64,000 bases of DNA from the NCBI RefSeq assembly GCF_001907675.1, contig NZ_MPNT01000026.1, forward strand, positions 14,946-78,945. Direction: 5' to 3'. The notes below the pieces were generated by a model. That model ran no database searches. It was not told where the DNA came from and saw only the letters and a program-made list of their open reading frames with translations. How positions within the stretch are numbered: position 1 is the stretch's first letter; the number at the start of each line of letters is the position of its first letter. The DNA is from Mycobacterium paraffinicum. Its GTDB lineage: Bacteria > Actinomycetota > Actinomycetes > Mycobacteriales > Mycobacteriaceae. Position numbers and translations under genes: made by a program. Shown one piece after another: positions 24,727-32,423 of this stretch.

Positions 24727-24996
24727 CTACTCGCCGTGCTTGCTCACGGCGTGTCCGGCGCTGCGGACCACGCTGCGGAAGAACTCCATGCGTGCGGTGA
24801 CCAACTCGTCGGCCAGGTCCAGGGCGGCGTCGACGACGATCTTGCGTCGTGACTGCTCGGGAAGCACGGGGCTGATCTGGTCGACGAACTTGCGGACCGC
24901 ATCGATGGCTTGCTTGCGGCCGGTTTCGACGGATTCCAGCACGTCATCGGACAGTTCGGCCCATCGCGGTTCGGTCTTTTGCGGTGCCTCGGTCAT
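24727..24996 (-). CDS. Small helical hypothetical protein
   Basis: An 89-residue, predicted all-helical protein with no recognised family. Its acidic first half (MTEAPQKTEPRWAELSDDVLESVETG) is followed by amphipathic helices (AIDAVRKFVDQI, KIVVDAALDLADELVTARMEFF). GAGGAG lies 8 nt before the ATG. It is convergent with the acetyltransferase gene, and DosR-like box D lies 74 bp upstream of its start, so it may be a hypoxia-induced accessory protein. Confidence 0.68.
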   Translation of the reverse strand: MTEAPQKTEPRWAELSDDVLESVETGRKQAIDAVRKFVDQISPVLPEQSRRKIVVDAALDLADELVTARMEFFRSVVRSAGHAVSKHGE

Positions 24997-25069
24997 GATC
25001 GGACTCCTCGGGAGCGTCTGAGGTGCTTGTGGCGGCCCCGACGTTACGACCGCCCGGCGGCTGGCGCGA

Positions 25070-25083
25070 GTGACGAAAGACCC
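25070..25083 (+). promoter_or_regulatory. DosR-like box D
   Basis: GTGACGAAAGACCC matches GGGAC-N4-G-N-CCC with one mismatch and shares its first ten bases with box B. It lies between the divergent small protein gene (start 24996) and the alpha/beta hydrolase gene (start 25209). Confidence 0.42.
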
Positions 25084-25155
25084 TTCGCGCCTGGTCATAG
25101 GGCCCGGGCCGGTTGCGTATCATCGGCTTGTCGGGCAAGGACTTTCGTGAACGCG

Positions 25156-25175
25156 ACCGGGCCGTAAGTCCCTAA
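25156..25175 (+). promoter_or_regulatory. DosR-type box E and leaderless promoter of the hydrolase/TAG synthase operon
   Basis: ACCGGGCCGTAAGTCCCTAA has a complete right half-site (AGTCCC followed by TAA) and 12 of 14 core positions of the DosR consensus. TAGTTT at 25197-25202 ends 6 nt before the ATG at 25209, implying a leaderless transcript. The box centre then lies near -43, the same distance as box A from its gene. Confidence 0.6.
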
Positions 25176-25208
25176 CGCGCCGTTTCGAGCGCCTGCTAGT
25201 TTGCCACC

Positions 25209-26468
25209 ATGGCCGTACCGACCGACGACGACGGTGTTTCCCGACGCCCTGGCGGCGATTTGCCGTTGAGTCCACCCGCGGGTGTCGGCTTGAGCGGCGC
25301 CGTCAAACCGTTCACGAGCACCGGTCGCTACCTGGCCGAATCGTGGCGCGACTACCTCGGTCAAGCGCCCGACGAGCTTCCGATCGCGCGACCCACCCTG
25401 GCCCTGGCGGCGCAGGCGTTTCGCGACGAAGTCGTCCTGATGGGACTCAAGGCGCGACGCCCGGTCAGTCGCCCCGAGGAGTTCGCGCGCATCACGGACG
25501 AGGTGGTCGCCGGGCTGACGTTCTACGGCGACCGCGGATGGCTCGACCATCCGAAGAGATTCTTCGGCGCACCCCCGCCGCTGTCGGACGTCACCGTGCA
25601 CGGGGTCAAAAAGGGGAGGCGATCCTTTTACCGCATGTCTTTCGATAGCGGGTACCTGCCGCGGCCGGGCGAACCCGGCGCGGATCGGTGGATGAGTTAC
25701 ACCGCAAATAACCGCGAGTACGCCCTGTTGTTGCGCCATCCGCAACCCCGGCCCTGGCTGGTCTGTATACACGGAACCGAAATGGGCCGGGCCGCATTGG
25801 ATCTCGCGCTGTTCCGGGCCTGGCGGTTACACGCGGACCTCGGACTGAACGTCGTCATGCCCGTCCTGCCGATGCACGGGCCACGGGCCCGGGGCCTGCC
25901 GAAGGGTGCGGTGTTTCCGGGGGAGGACATCTTCGACGACGTGCACGCGACGGCGCACGCGGTGTGGGACATCCGGCGGTTGCTTTCCTGGATACGCCGC
26001 CAAGAGCCGGAATCCCAGATCGGCTTGAACGGCCTGTCGCTTGGCGGCTATATCACCGCGTTGGTCGCCAGCCTCGAAGCCGGGCTGACCTGCGCGATCC
26101 TCGGTGTACCGGTCGCGGACCTGGTCGGGCTGCTGAGCCGGCACTCCGGGCTTGCCCCCGAAGATCCCCGCCGCCAGACGATCGAACTCGCGGCGCCCAT
26201 CGGGCGGATGACCTCGCCCCTATCGCTTGCCCCGCTCGTCCCCATGCAGGGTCGCTTCATCTACGCCGGACTCGCCGACCAAGTGGTGCATCCCCGCGAG
26301 CAGGTGATCCGCCTCTGGGAGCACTGGGGCAAACCCGAAATCGTCTGGTATCGCGGCGGTCACACGGGATTCTTCCGCGCGCGACCGGTACAGCGGTTCG
26401 TCGAGGCGGCGCTGCAACAGTCGGGCCTGCTGAATGGGGCCGTGGCTCGGCGCGACCGGCCCGCTTAG
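25209..26468 (+). CDS. Alpha/beta hydrolase
   Basis: A 419-residue protein with a long N-terminal extension (about 170 residues of unknown fold) before an alpha/beta-hydrolase core. The core has the oxyanion region CIHGTEMGRAAL (about 186-197), the nucleophile elbow GLSLGG with Ser near 280, an Asp near 357 (GLADQVVHP) and the catalytic His in YRGGHTGFF (about 389). It is followed after 14 bp by the wax ester/triacylglycerol synthase gene, so it is probably a lipase or esterase linked to storage lipid turnover. Leaderless start under DosR-type box E. Confidence 0.82.
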   Translation: MAVPTDDDGVSRRPGGDLPLSPPAGVGLSGAVKPFTSTGRYLAESWRDYLGQAPDELPIARPTLALAAQAFRDEVVLMGLKARRPVSRPEEFARITDEVVAGLTFYGDRGWLDHPKRFFGAPPPLSDVTVHGVKKGRRSFYRMSFDSGYLPRPGEPGADRWMSYTANNREYALLLRHPQPRPWLVCIHGTEMGRAALDLALFRAWRLHADLGLNVVMPVLPMHGPRARGLPKGAVFPGEDIFDDVHATAHAVWDIRRLLSWIRRQEPESQIGLNGLSLGGYITALVASLEAGLTCAILGVPVADLVGLLSRHSGLAPEDPRRQTIELAAPIGRMTSPLSLAPLVPMQGRFIYAGLADQVVHPREQVIRLWEHWGKPEIVWYRGGHTGFFRARPVQRFVEAALQQSGLLNGAVARRDRPA

Positions 26469-26482
26469 TCGCGGAGGCCGAA

Positions 26483-27877
26483 ATGAATCCCCTGGACCCA
26501 CTGGACGCGGCGATGATGACCGCGGAGTGGGTGTCCAGCCCGATGCACGTCGGTGCCGTGCTGATCTTGTCGCCGCCCGACGACGCCGGGCCCGACTACG
26601 TCGACGACCTGTATCGGAGGACGCTCGCGGGGAACGATCCGATCGACCCCAGGCTGCGGAAATACCCACACCGCGGTGTGGACACCGGCGGCATGTGGGT
26701 CTGGCGGCACATGAATCCCGTTGACGTGAGCCAACATTGCCAGCGCCGCACGGTGTCCGGTGACGGGTTCTGGCGGCTGATCGGGGAGCTGGACGCCCTG
26801 CGGCTGGACTCGAGCCGGCCGATGTGGATGTCGTATCTGATCGACGGCCTCGACGACGGCCGCTTCGCCTTCTACATCAAGGTGCACCACACCGTGACAG
26901 ACGGCGTGGCGGGTTTCCAGATGATCACCGACGCGCTGAGCGACGATCCCAGCCGCCGGTCCATGCCACCGTTTTACGCCGACCGTCGTCCCGAGCCCGC
27001 GCCGTCGCCTTCGGCCGGGCTGGTGTCCCGCCTGGTCGCGCCGCTGCGGTCGCTGACGGACGCGGCGGCGTCGGGTGCGGGGCTGATCGGCAAGGTGGCC
27101 ACCGGTGAAATCGCCACCGTGTTCGACGCCCTGGTGGGGCACACCACCGCGTTGCCGCTCGGGGCGCCCTTCACGCGGTTCAACGGGCGCCCCGGCCCCG
27201 AACGCGCGGTCGCCGCCGGCAGCTGGGCCAAGGAGCGCATCCACGCCGTGCGAGAGGCGGCCGGCGTGACGGGCAACGACGTGCTCACCGCGATGGCGGC
27301 CGGGGTGGTGCGGCGGTGGTTGGGCGATCGCAGGGAATTGCCCGAGCGGCCTTTGGTGGCCGCCTGCCCCATCACGGTCCGCGATCACGAACATGATTCG
27401 CCAGATGACCAGCATGGCAACAAGTTCGGGCTGTGGATGTGCCCGTTGGCCACCGACCTGGACGACCCGCTGGCCCGGCTGGACGCGATCCATCGATCGA
27501 TGTCCGAGGGGAAGCGCTGGGTGGGCAAGCGCGGAGCGGCGGCGTCGCTGCTCACGAACGCGGGGAGCATCGCCGCGACGGCGATCGGTCCGCTGCTGCC
27601 GTTCACGCCGAAAGTTCGAACCGGGTACAACCTGCCGATCTCGCATGTCCGCGGTCCAGCGGCCGAAATGTATTGGAACGGAGCGCGAGTCGAGGAGATG
27701 TACCCGGTGTCGACGGTCTACGACGGTCATGCGCTCAACATCACGACGTGCTTGTACGCCGACCGGGTCGGGTTTGGTTACGCCGCGGGCCTCGACGTGG
27801 TGCCCGACATCGAGAAGTTCATACCGCTGACAGAGGAGTGCCTCGCCGAGCTGGAGGACGCTCTCGAGGTGGGCTGA
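26483..27877 (+). CDS. Wax ester synthase/acyl-CoA:diacylglycerol acyltransferase (Tgs-type)
   Basis: A 464-residue WS/DGAT enzyme that acylates diacylglycerol or fatty alcohols with acyl-CoA. The catalytic HHxxxDG motif is His135-His136 to Gly141 (HHTVTDG). The N-terminal MNPLDPLDAAMMTAEWVSSPMHVG segment and the C-terminal YNLPISHVRGP/MYPVSTVYDGHALNIT segments follow the family pattern. Mycobacteria make triacylglycerol through such enzymes when oxygen is lost. The ATG at 26483 follows GGAGG by 8 nt; the frame is open far upstream inside the hydrolase gene but that part is a shadow. Confidence 0.93.
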   Translation: MNPLDPLDAAMMTAEWVSSPMHVGAVLILSPPDDAGPDYVDDLYRRTLAGNDPIDPRLRKYPHRGVDTGGMWVWRHMNPVDVSQHCQRRTVSGDGFWRLIGELDALRLDSSRPMWMSYLIDGLDDGRFAFYIKVHHTVTDGVAGFQMITDALSDDPSRRSMPPFYADRRPEPAPSPSAGLVSRLVAPLRSLTDAAASGAGLIGKVATGEIATVFDALVGHTTALPLGAPFTRFNGRPGPERAVAAGSWAKERIHAVREAAGVTGNDVLTAMAAGVVRRWLGDRRELPERPLVAACPITVRDHEHDSPDDQHGNKFGLWMCPLATDLDDPLARLDAIHRSMSEGKRWVGKRGAAASLLTNAGSIAATAIGPLLPFTPKVRTGYNLPISHVRGPAAEMYWNGARVEEMYPVSTVYDGHALNITTCLYADRVGFGYAAGLDVVPDIEKFIPLTEECLAELEDALEVG

Positions 27878-27933
27878 CGGCGGGAGCAACGGTCTGGCCG
27901 TCGTGGTGGGAACCGGCGGAATCGCCGGTGTGG

Positions 27934-27992
27934 CCGAGCCTGTAAATTTGCAGACCCGCACTCGCAGTTTGTCTGCGGATTTACAGGCTCGG
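27934..27992. terminator. Two-part hairpin between convergent genes
   Basis: An outer 14-bp stem (CCGAGCCTGTAAAT at 27934-27947 with ATTTACAGGCTCGG at 27979-27992) and an inner 6-bp stem (GCAGAC with GTCTGC) enclose a 15-nt loop. It can end transcription of the TAG synthase operon and of the opposite small gene, whose TAA stop at 27981-27983 lies inside the right arm. Confidence 0.7.
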
Positions 27993-28235
27993 TGCGGTCC
28001 GAAACGCCAGCCGCGAGGCGCGGCCCGCGTGGCCCATGATGCGCTCCAAGACGGTGTTGGACAGGTCGCCGTCGTCGGCGACGCGAGCCAGGCCGCGGCG
28101 CCGCAGGAAGGTGTCCAGGCGTCGATCGGGAGACCAGTCGGCATAGATGGGGCCGAGATACCGCGACTCCAGGAACTCGCAAGCCAGGGCGTCCACGTCA
28201 GAGTCGGTCAACATCAACGGTGGGATACCACCCAT
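27981..28235 (-). CDS. Small hypothetical protein with C-terminal basic tail
   Basis: An 84-residue protein without a recognised family, starting MGGIPPLMLTDSDVDALACEF and rich in Arg near its end (RRRGLARVADDGDLSNTVLERIMGHAGRASRLAF). AGGAG lies 10 nt before the chosen ATG (28235) but only 1 nt before the alternative ATG at 28244, so the shorter form is preferred. Its stop lies in a terminator stem shared with the convergent TAG synthase operon. DosR-like sequences lie upstream (28323-28385). Confidence 0.65.
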   Translation of the reverse strand: MGGIPPLMLTDSDVDALACEFLESRYLGPIYADWSPDRRLDTFLRRRGLARVADDGDLSNTVLERIMGHAGRASRLAFRTAPSL

Positions 28236-28371
28236 AACCGCCATGCTCCTTTGTTCAACCGGAACCGCATGCCAAATTACGTGAGAAGGCCCCGGTATTC
28301 CGTCACGCGGAGATTGCGGATCGGGCCCAAAGTCATCACCGCCGACCGGCCGCGGCGATTGCCGCACGCCG

Positions 28372-28385
28372 GGGTCAAACGACCC
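28372..28385. promoter_or_regulatory. DosR-like box G upstream of the M50 peptidase gene
   Basis: GGGTCAAACGACCC is a GGGTC-N4-GACCC inverted repeat with one mismatch from GGGAC-N4-G-N-CCC. It lies 85 bp upstream of the peptidase gene (28470), and a weaker sequence, GGGCCCAAAGTCAT, is found 49 bp before it at 28323-28336. Confidence 0.45.
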
Positions 28386-28469
28386 TAGTAGCAACCGAAG
28401 CGTCGCACTACCTTCGGACACGAGGCGGCGGGCGGACCGCCTGCCCGCAACGACTTTGGGAGGTTCGAG

Positions 28470-29630
28470 GTGCGCGATGCGATCCCGATTGGGCGGATCG
28501 CCGGCTTCCCGGTGAAGGTCCACTGGAGCGTGCTGGTGATCCTGTGGTTGTTCACCTGGAGCCTGGCCAGCATGCTGCCCGGCAGCGTCAAGGGGTATTC
28601 ACCCGCCGCCTACTGGGTGGCCGGGGCGTGCGGCGCGCTGGTGCTGTTGGCGTCGCTGGTGGCGCACGAACTCGCGCACGCCGTCGTCGCCCGCCGCGCC
28701 GGGGTGCCCGTGGGCAGCGTGACGCTCTGGTTGTTCGGTGGAGTCACGACGCTCGGCGGCGAAGCGAAGACGCCGACGGCGGCCTTCCGGATCGCGATCG
28801 CCGGCCCGGCCACCAGCCTTGCGTTGGCGGCCGTCTTCGGCGGCCTGGTCGCTGTCCTGCCGGTGGTGGGTGTATCACCGATCGCGATCGGGGTCGCGTC
28901 GTGGTTGGCCGGCATCAACATGCTGCTGGGCCTGTTCAACCTGCTGCCCGGCGCACCGTTGGACGGTGGGCGGGTGCTGCGGGCATTCCTGTGGCGCCGC
29001 CACGGCGACAGCGTGCGCGCCAGCATCGGCGCCGCGCACGCCGGGCGGGTGGTCGCCTTCGTCCTGATTGGCTTGGGGCTGGCCGAGTTTCTGCTCGGCG
29101 GTCTGGTGGGTGGGGTCTGGTTGGCGTTCATCGGTTGGTTCATCTTCGCCGCCAGTCGCGAAGAGGAGACGAGGATTTCGACCCAGCAGATGTTTTCCGG
29201 GGTGCGCGTGGCCGACGCGATGACCGCCCGCCCGCACACCGCGCCCGGATGGATCACCGTCGACGATTTCGTCCAGCGCTATGTGCTCGGCGATCGCCAC
29301 TCCGCGTACCCGGTCGTCGACCAGAGCGGGGCGATTTCGGGTCTGATCACGTTGCGCCAGTTGCGTGACGTCGCGCCCGATCGCCGCGCCACCGCCACCG
29401 TGGGGGAGATCGCGCAGCCGCTGCCGGAGGTGCCGTCCGGCGCACCGCAGGAGCCGCTCACCACCCTGCTGGAGCGGATGGCCCCCGCCGGTCCGCGCAG
29501 CCGCGCCCTGGTGTTCGACGGCGGCCAGGTGGTCGGCATCGTGACGCCGACCGATGTGGCCCGGCTGATCGAGGTCTACCGGCTCGCTCACCCCGAGGGC
29601 GCGAATTCGGCTCCGGCTCAAAGCATTTAG
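28470..29630 (+). CDS. Site-2 protease family membrane peptidase with CBS domains (Rv2625c-like)
   Basis: A 386-residue M50 metalloprotease. Transmembrane helices surround the zinc motif HELAH (about residues 66-70) and the second motif [12 protein letters not shown] (about 163-174) that supplies the Asp ligand. The C-terminal 130 residues form two CBS modules ([20 protein letters not shown] and [17 protein letters not shown]), which usually sense adenine nucleotides. Rv2625c of M. tuberculosis has the same architecture and belongs to the DosR regulon. GTG start with GGGAGG 6 nt upstream. Confidence 0.9.
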   Translation: MRDAIPIGRIAGFPVKVHWSVLVILWLFTWSLASMLPGSVKGYSPAAYWVAGACGALVLLASLVAHELAHAVVARRAGVPVGSVTLWLFGGVTTLGGEAKTPTAAFRIAIAGPATSLALAAVFGGLVAVLPVVGVSPIAIGVASWLAGINMLLGLFNLLPGAPLDGGRVLRAFLWRRHGDSVRASIGAAHAGRVVAFVLIGLGLAEFLLGGLVGGVWLAFIGWFIFAASREEETRISTQQMFSGVRVADAMTARPHTAPGWITVDDFVQRYVLGDRHSAYPVVDQSGAISGLITLRQLRDVAPDRRATATVGEIAQPLPEVPSGAPQEPLTTLLERMAPAGPRSRALVFDGGQVVGIVTPTDVARLIEVYRLAHPEGANSAPAQSI

Positions 29631-29724
29631 ATCGAGACCTCGCCGTCAGGGTTTACCGGTCACGGTTGCTTGCGATGCCGGCGGAACCGTGTTGTTACAA
29701 CCAACCTTGTGTAAACTCTCTCGC

Positions 29725-29877
29725 ATGACGTGCGTGATCGGGAACGCGTGCATCGACGTGATGGGACGAGACGCCCCCCTCGGGTCACCGGGCGGCGCGG
29801 CCAAGTTGGATCCGATAGGTGTAGACACTCCTTTGCTGGCCGTTCACCCGGGGGCCGGCCAAGCGGAAGGAGTGTGA
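29725..29877 (+). pseudogene. Ferredoxin FdxA remnant with internal in-frame deletion
   Basis: A 50-codon open frame whose first 13 residues (MTCVIGNACIDVM) resemble the start of mycobacterial seven-iron ferredoxin FdxA (MTYVIGSECVDVM) and whose remainder (APLGSPGGAAKLDPIGVDTPLLA) resembles its C-terminal tail. The central part, which should hold all but one of the cluster-binding cysteines, is absent; only Cys3 and Cys9 remain. It cannot bind the two Fe-S clusters. The reading frame is intact and ends 7 bp before the regulator gene, so it may now act as a short leader coupled to that gene. FdxA of M. tuberculosis (Rv2007c) is DosR-regulated, which fits this island. Confidence 0.7.
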
Positions 29878-29884
29878 GGGTCGC

Positions 29885-30568
29885 GTGAATGTGCCGCCCA
29901 CGTCGGTCGGAGAGTCCGCCGGCCGCCGCCGCGAGGTGTTGCGGGTGCTGCGGTCGTCGCCCGACGCCATGAGCATCGCCGCGATCGCCGACGTGCTGGG
30001 CGTGCATCCCAACACCGTCCGATTCCACCTGGAAACCCTGGTCGGCGACGGGCAGGTCGAGCACGTCGAGCTGGACCGCAAGGGGCCGGGCCGCCCGCCG
30101 CTGATGTTTCGCGCGGTCCGGCAGATGGACCGCGGCGGGACGCGACACTATCGCCTGCTCGCCGAGGTGCTGGCCACGGCGTTCGCCGGTGAGCCGGACG
30201 CCAGCGCCAAGGCGGTGGCCGCGGGCCGGGCCTGGGGCAGAAGACTGGACGCCGGCCTGCAGCGGGTCCCGACGAATGTCGCCGCCAGCGCCGACGACGC
30301 CATCGACCACCTGGTCAACATGCTCGATGAACTCGGCTTCGCGCCCGAACGCCGGACGGCCGACGGAGAGCAGCAGGTCGGGCTGCGGCACTGCCCCTTC
30401 CTGGAACTGGCCGAGAACCGGACGACCGTCGTCTGCCCCGTGCACCTCGGCCTCATGCAGGGCGCCATGGAGACCTGGGGCGCGCCCGTCTCGGTCGACC
30501 GGCTCGAGGCGTTCGTCGAGCCCGATCTGTGCCTGGCGCACCTGAAGCTGCGGAAGGCCGCCAAGTGA
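29885..30568 (+). CDS. SufR-like winged-helix regulator with C-terminal cysteine cluster
   Basis: A 227-residue regulator: an N-terminal winged helix (about 10-75, with the turn SIAAIADVLGVHPNTVRFHLETL and the wing GPGRPPLMF) and a C-terminal sensor with cysteines in LRHCPF, VVCPVHLGLMQGAM and DLCLAHL, the pattern of SufR-type Fe-S-binding repressors. Such proteins sense iron, oxygen or NO through the cluster. GTG start with GAGGG 4 nt upstream. The gene overlaps the next by 4 bp. Confidence 0.82.
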   Translation: MNVPPTSVGESAGRRREVLRVLRSSPDAMSIAAIADVLGVHPNTVRFHLETLVGDGQVEHVELDRKGPGRPPLMFRAVRQMDRGGTRHYRLLAEVLATAFAGEPDASAKAVAAGRAWGRRLDAGLQRVPTNVAASADDAIDHLVNMLDELGFAPERRTADGEQQVGLRHCPFLELAENRTTVVCPVHLGLMQGAMETWGAPVSVDRLEAFVEPDLCLAHLKLRKAAK

Positions 30569-30990
30569 GCACGGGTCCGGCGATCGCCGTCGCGGTCACC
30601 TTCGTGTGGCTCGGCATGGTGCTGGCCATCTCGTTCCTGGAAGCCCCGCTGAAGTTCCGTGCGCCGAACGTGACGTTGCAGATCGGGCTCGGGATCGGGC
30701 GGCTGGTGTTTCGGGCCCTCAATACCGCCGAGGTGTGCTTCGCGCTGGTGATCGTGGCGATCGTGGTCGCGGGCCCGACGCCCGCGGGCGTCGCCGCGGC
30801 GGCGTGCGTCGCCGTGGGAGCGCTCGCCGTCCAGTTGATCGCCATTCGCCCCCGATTGACGCGCCGATCCGACAGCGTGCTCGCCGGGGCGGACGGGCCG
30901 CGCTCCCGGGCGCACTACGGTTACGTCGGCTTCGAGGTGGTCAAGGTAGCCGCGCTTGTCGCGGCGGGGATACTGCTACTGACGGGGTGA
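30565..30990 (+). CDS. Small four-helix membrane protein
   Basis: A 141-residue protein with four predicted transmembrane helices (about 5-25, 42-70, 72-93, 115-138) and a charged loop with RPRLTRRSDSVLAGADGPRSRAHYG before the last helix. No family is recognised with confidence. It starts at a GTG that overlaps the stop of the SufR-like regulator and is therefore probably controlled with it. Confidence 0.75.
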   Translation: MSTGPAIAVAVTFVWLGMVLAISFLEAPLKFRAPNVTLQIGLGIGRLVFRALNTAEVCFALVIVAIVVAGPTPAGVAAAACVAVGALAVQLIAIRPRLTRRSDSVLAGADGPRSRAHYGYVGFEVVKVAALVAAGILLLTG

Positions 30991-31021
30991 TCGCATCCGC
31001 TCAACCGCAAAGGACACAGCA

Positions 31022-31366
31022 ATGGAATCGATCTCGCTGACCAGCCTCGCGTCCGAAAAGTTGGCGGAGGCCAAGGAGACGCACAGCGGCCGCGCCGCCC
31101 ACACCATCCACGGGGGCCACACCCACGAACTACGGCAGACCGTGCTGGCTTTGCTTGGCGGACATGAGCTTTCCGAACACGACAGCCCCGGCGAGGCGAC
31201 GCTGCAGGTGCTGCAGGGCCACGTTCGCCTGACCACCGGTGGTGACGCTTGGGAGGGCAAAGCGGGCGACTACGTCGCGATTCCGGCGGCCCGGCACGCC
31301 CTGCGTGCGGTCGAGGATTCGGTGGTGATGCTGACGGTGCTCAAGACCCTGCCCTCGGCCCACTAG
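31022..31366 (+). CDS. Cupin-domain protein
   Basis: A 114-residue single-domain cupin. The first cupin motif is weak (LALLGGHELSEHDSPGEATLQVLQG) and the second reads AGDYVAIPAARHALRAVEDSVVML, with one His in each. Such small cupins often bind a metal and act as enzymes or sensors; nothing shows which here. It lies 31 bp after the membrane protein gene and may be in the same operon. Confidence 0.8.
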   Translation: MESISLTSLASEKLAEAKETHSGRAAHTIHGGHTHELRQTVLALLGGHELSEHDSPGEATLQVLQGHVRLTTGGDAWEGKAGDYVAIPAARHALRAVEDSVVMLTVLKTLPSAH

Positions 31367-31370
31367 CCGC

Positions 31371-32312
31371 ATGCTTTCGACGTCCTGGTCGAGGGAATTC
31401 GGGCTGCGGGTACCGATCGTCAACGCGCCGATGGGCGGGGTTGCCGGCGGCCGGCTGGCGGCGGCGGTCACCGCGGCCGGCGGCCTGGGCATGGTGGGCA
31501 TGGGCAGCGCGGCGACGAGGGAACTGCTGAGAACCCAGCTGCAGCACGTGCGGGGGACGTTCGGCATCGGCTTGGTCGATTGGGTGATGCGCACCGAGGC
31601 GGGCCTGTTCGAGGACGCCCTGGCGGCGCGTCCGGCCCTGCTGTCGGTCAGTTTCGGGACCGACTGGTCGTGGGTCGCGAAGGCCCACGACGCCGGAATC
31701 CCCACCGCCACCCAGGTATACGACGGCCCCGGGGCTCGCCAGGCGGCCGATGCCGGCGTCGACATCCTGGTGGCCCGCGGCTCGGAGGGCGGCGGGCACG
31801 GTGAGACGACGCTGGCGACGCTCCCGTTGCTGGACACCGTGTTGGACGCCGTCTCGGTGCCGGTCCTCGCCGGTGGCGGCGTGGCGTCGGCGCGCAGCCT
31901 GGCCGCCGTGCTGGCCGCCGGGGCGAGCGGAGCGTGGGTGGGCACCCGCTTGGCCGCGTGCCCGGAGGCGCTCTCCGGTGACGGCAGCCGCCGCGCGCTG
32001 ATCGCGGCCCGGGCCACCGACACCGCGGTCACCCGGGCCTTCGACGTCGCCCAGGCCCGGCCGTGGCCGGCGCGATTCCCGTCGCGGGTGCTGACCAACG
32101 ATTTCGTCGAGCGCTGGACCGGCAAGGAGGACGCGCTCAACCCGCAGGCCTGCGACGAACTCGAGGCCTCCATCGCCGCCGACGACCGCCGGGTCGCGCC
32201 GGTGGATGCCGGTCAGGGCGTCGGGATGATCCGGGACGACGCGTCGGTGGCCGAGGTCATCGACGAAATGTGTTCGGGCGCAGAACGTTTGCTGAAGGCC
32301 TGGGGCTCGTAG
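31371..32312 (+). CDS. Nitronate monooxygenase-family FMN protein
   Basis: A 313-residue TIM-barrel protein of the 2-nitropropane dioxygenase/nitronate monooxygenase family, which uses FMN and O2 to oxidise alkyl nitronates. The N-terminal APMGGVAGGRLAAAV, the mid DILVARGSEGGGHGE (catalytic His region) and LAGGGVASARSLAAVLAAGASGAWVGTR (FMN phosphate site) stretches are typical. It begins 4 bp after the cupin stop and may form an operon with it; a real ribosome-binding site is not obvious. Confidence 0.88.
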   Translation: MLSTSWSREFGLRVPIVNAPMGGVAGGRLAAAVTAAGGLGMVGMGSAATRELLRTQLQHVRGTFGIGLVDWVMRTEAGLFEDALAARPALLSVSFGTDWSWVAKAHDAGIPTATQVYDGPGARQAADAGVDILVARGSEGGGHGETTLATLPLLDTVLDAVSVPVLAGGGVASARSLAAVLAAGASGAWVGTRLAACPEALSGDGSRRALIAARATDTAVTRAFDVAQARPWPARFPSRVLTNDFVERWTGKEDALNPQACDELEASIAADDRRVAPVDAGQGVGMIRDDASVAEVIDEMCSGAERLLKAWGS

Positions 32313-32323
32313 CGCCCCGGGCC

Positions 32324-32377
32324 GTCACGCTGGCGTGACACTCGGCGGCCATCGTCACGCTGGCGTGACACTCGGCG
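32324..32377. repeat. Tandem 24-bp repeat, each with a 7-bp inverted repeat
   Basis: Two exact copies of a 24-nt unit begin at 32324 and 32354, a 30-bp period. Each starts with GTCACGCTGGCGTGAC, a 7-bp hairpin stem with a 2-nt loop, followed by ACTCGGCG. They lie between the convergent nitronate monooxygenase and DUF1990 genes and could act as terminators or be a small dispersed repeat. Confidence 0.75.
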
Positions 32378-32423
32378 ACGAACTGCACAACGGCGGCGTC
32401 GGGCGCCACTAACCCCGCCGGGC

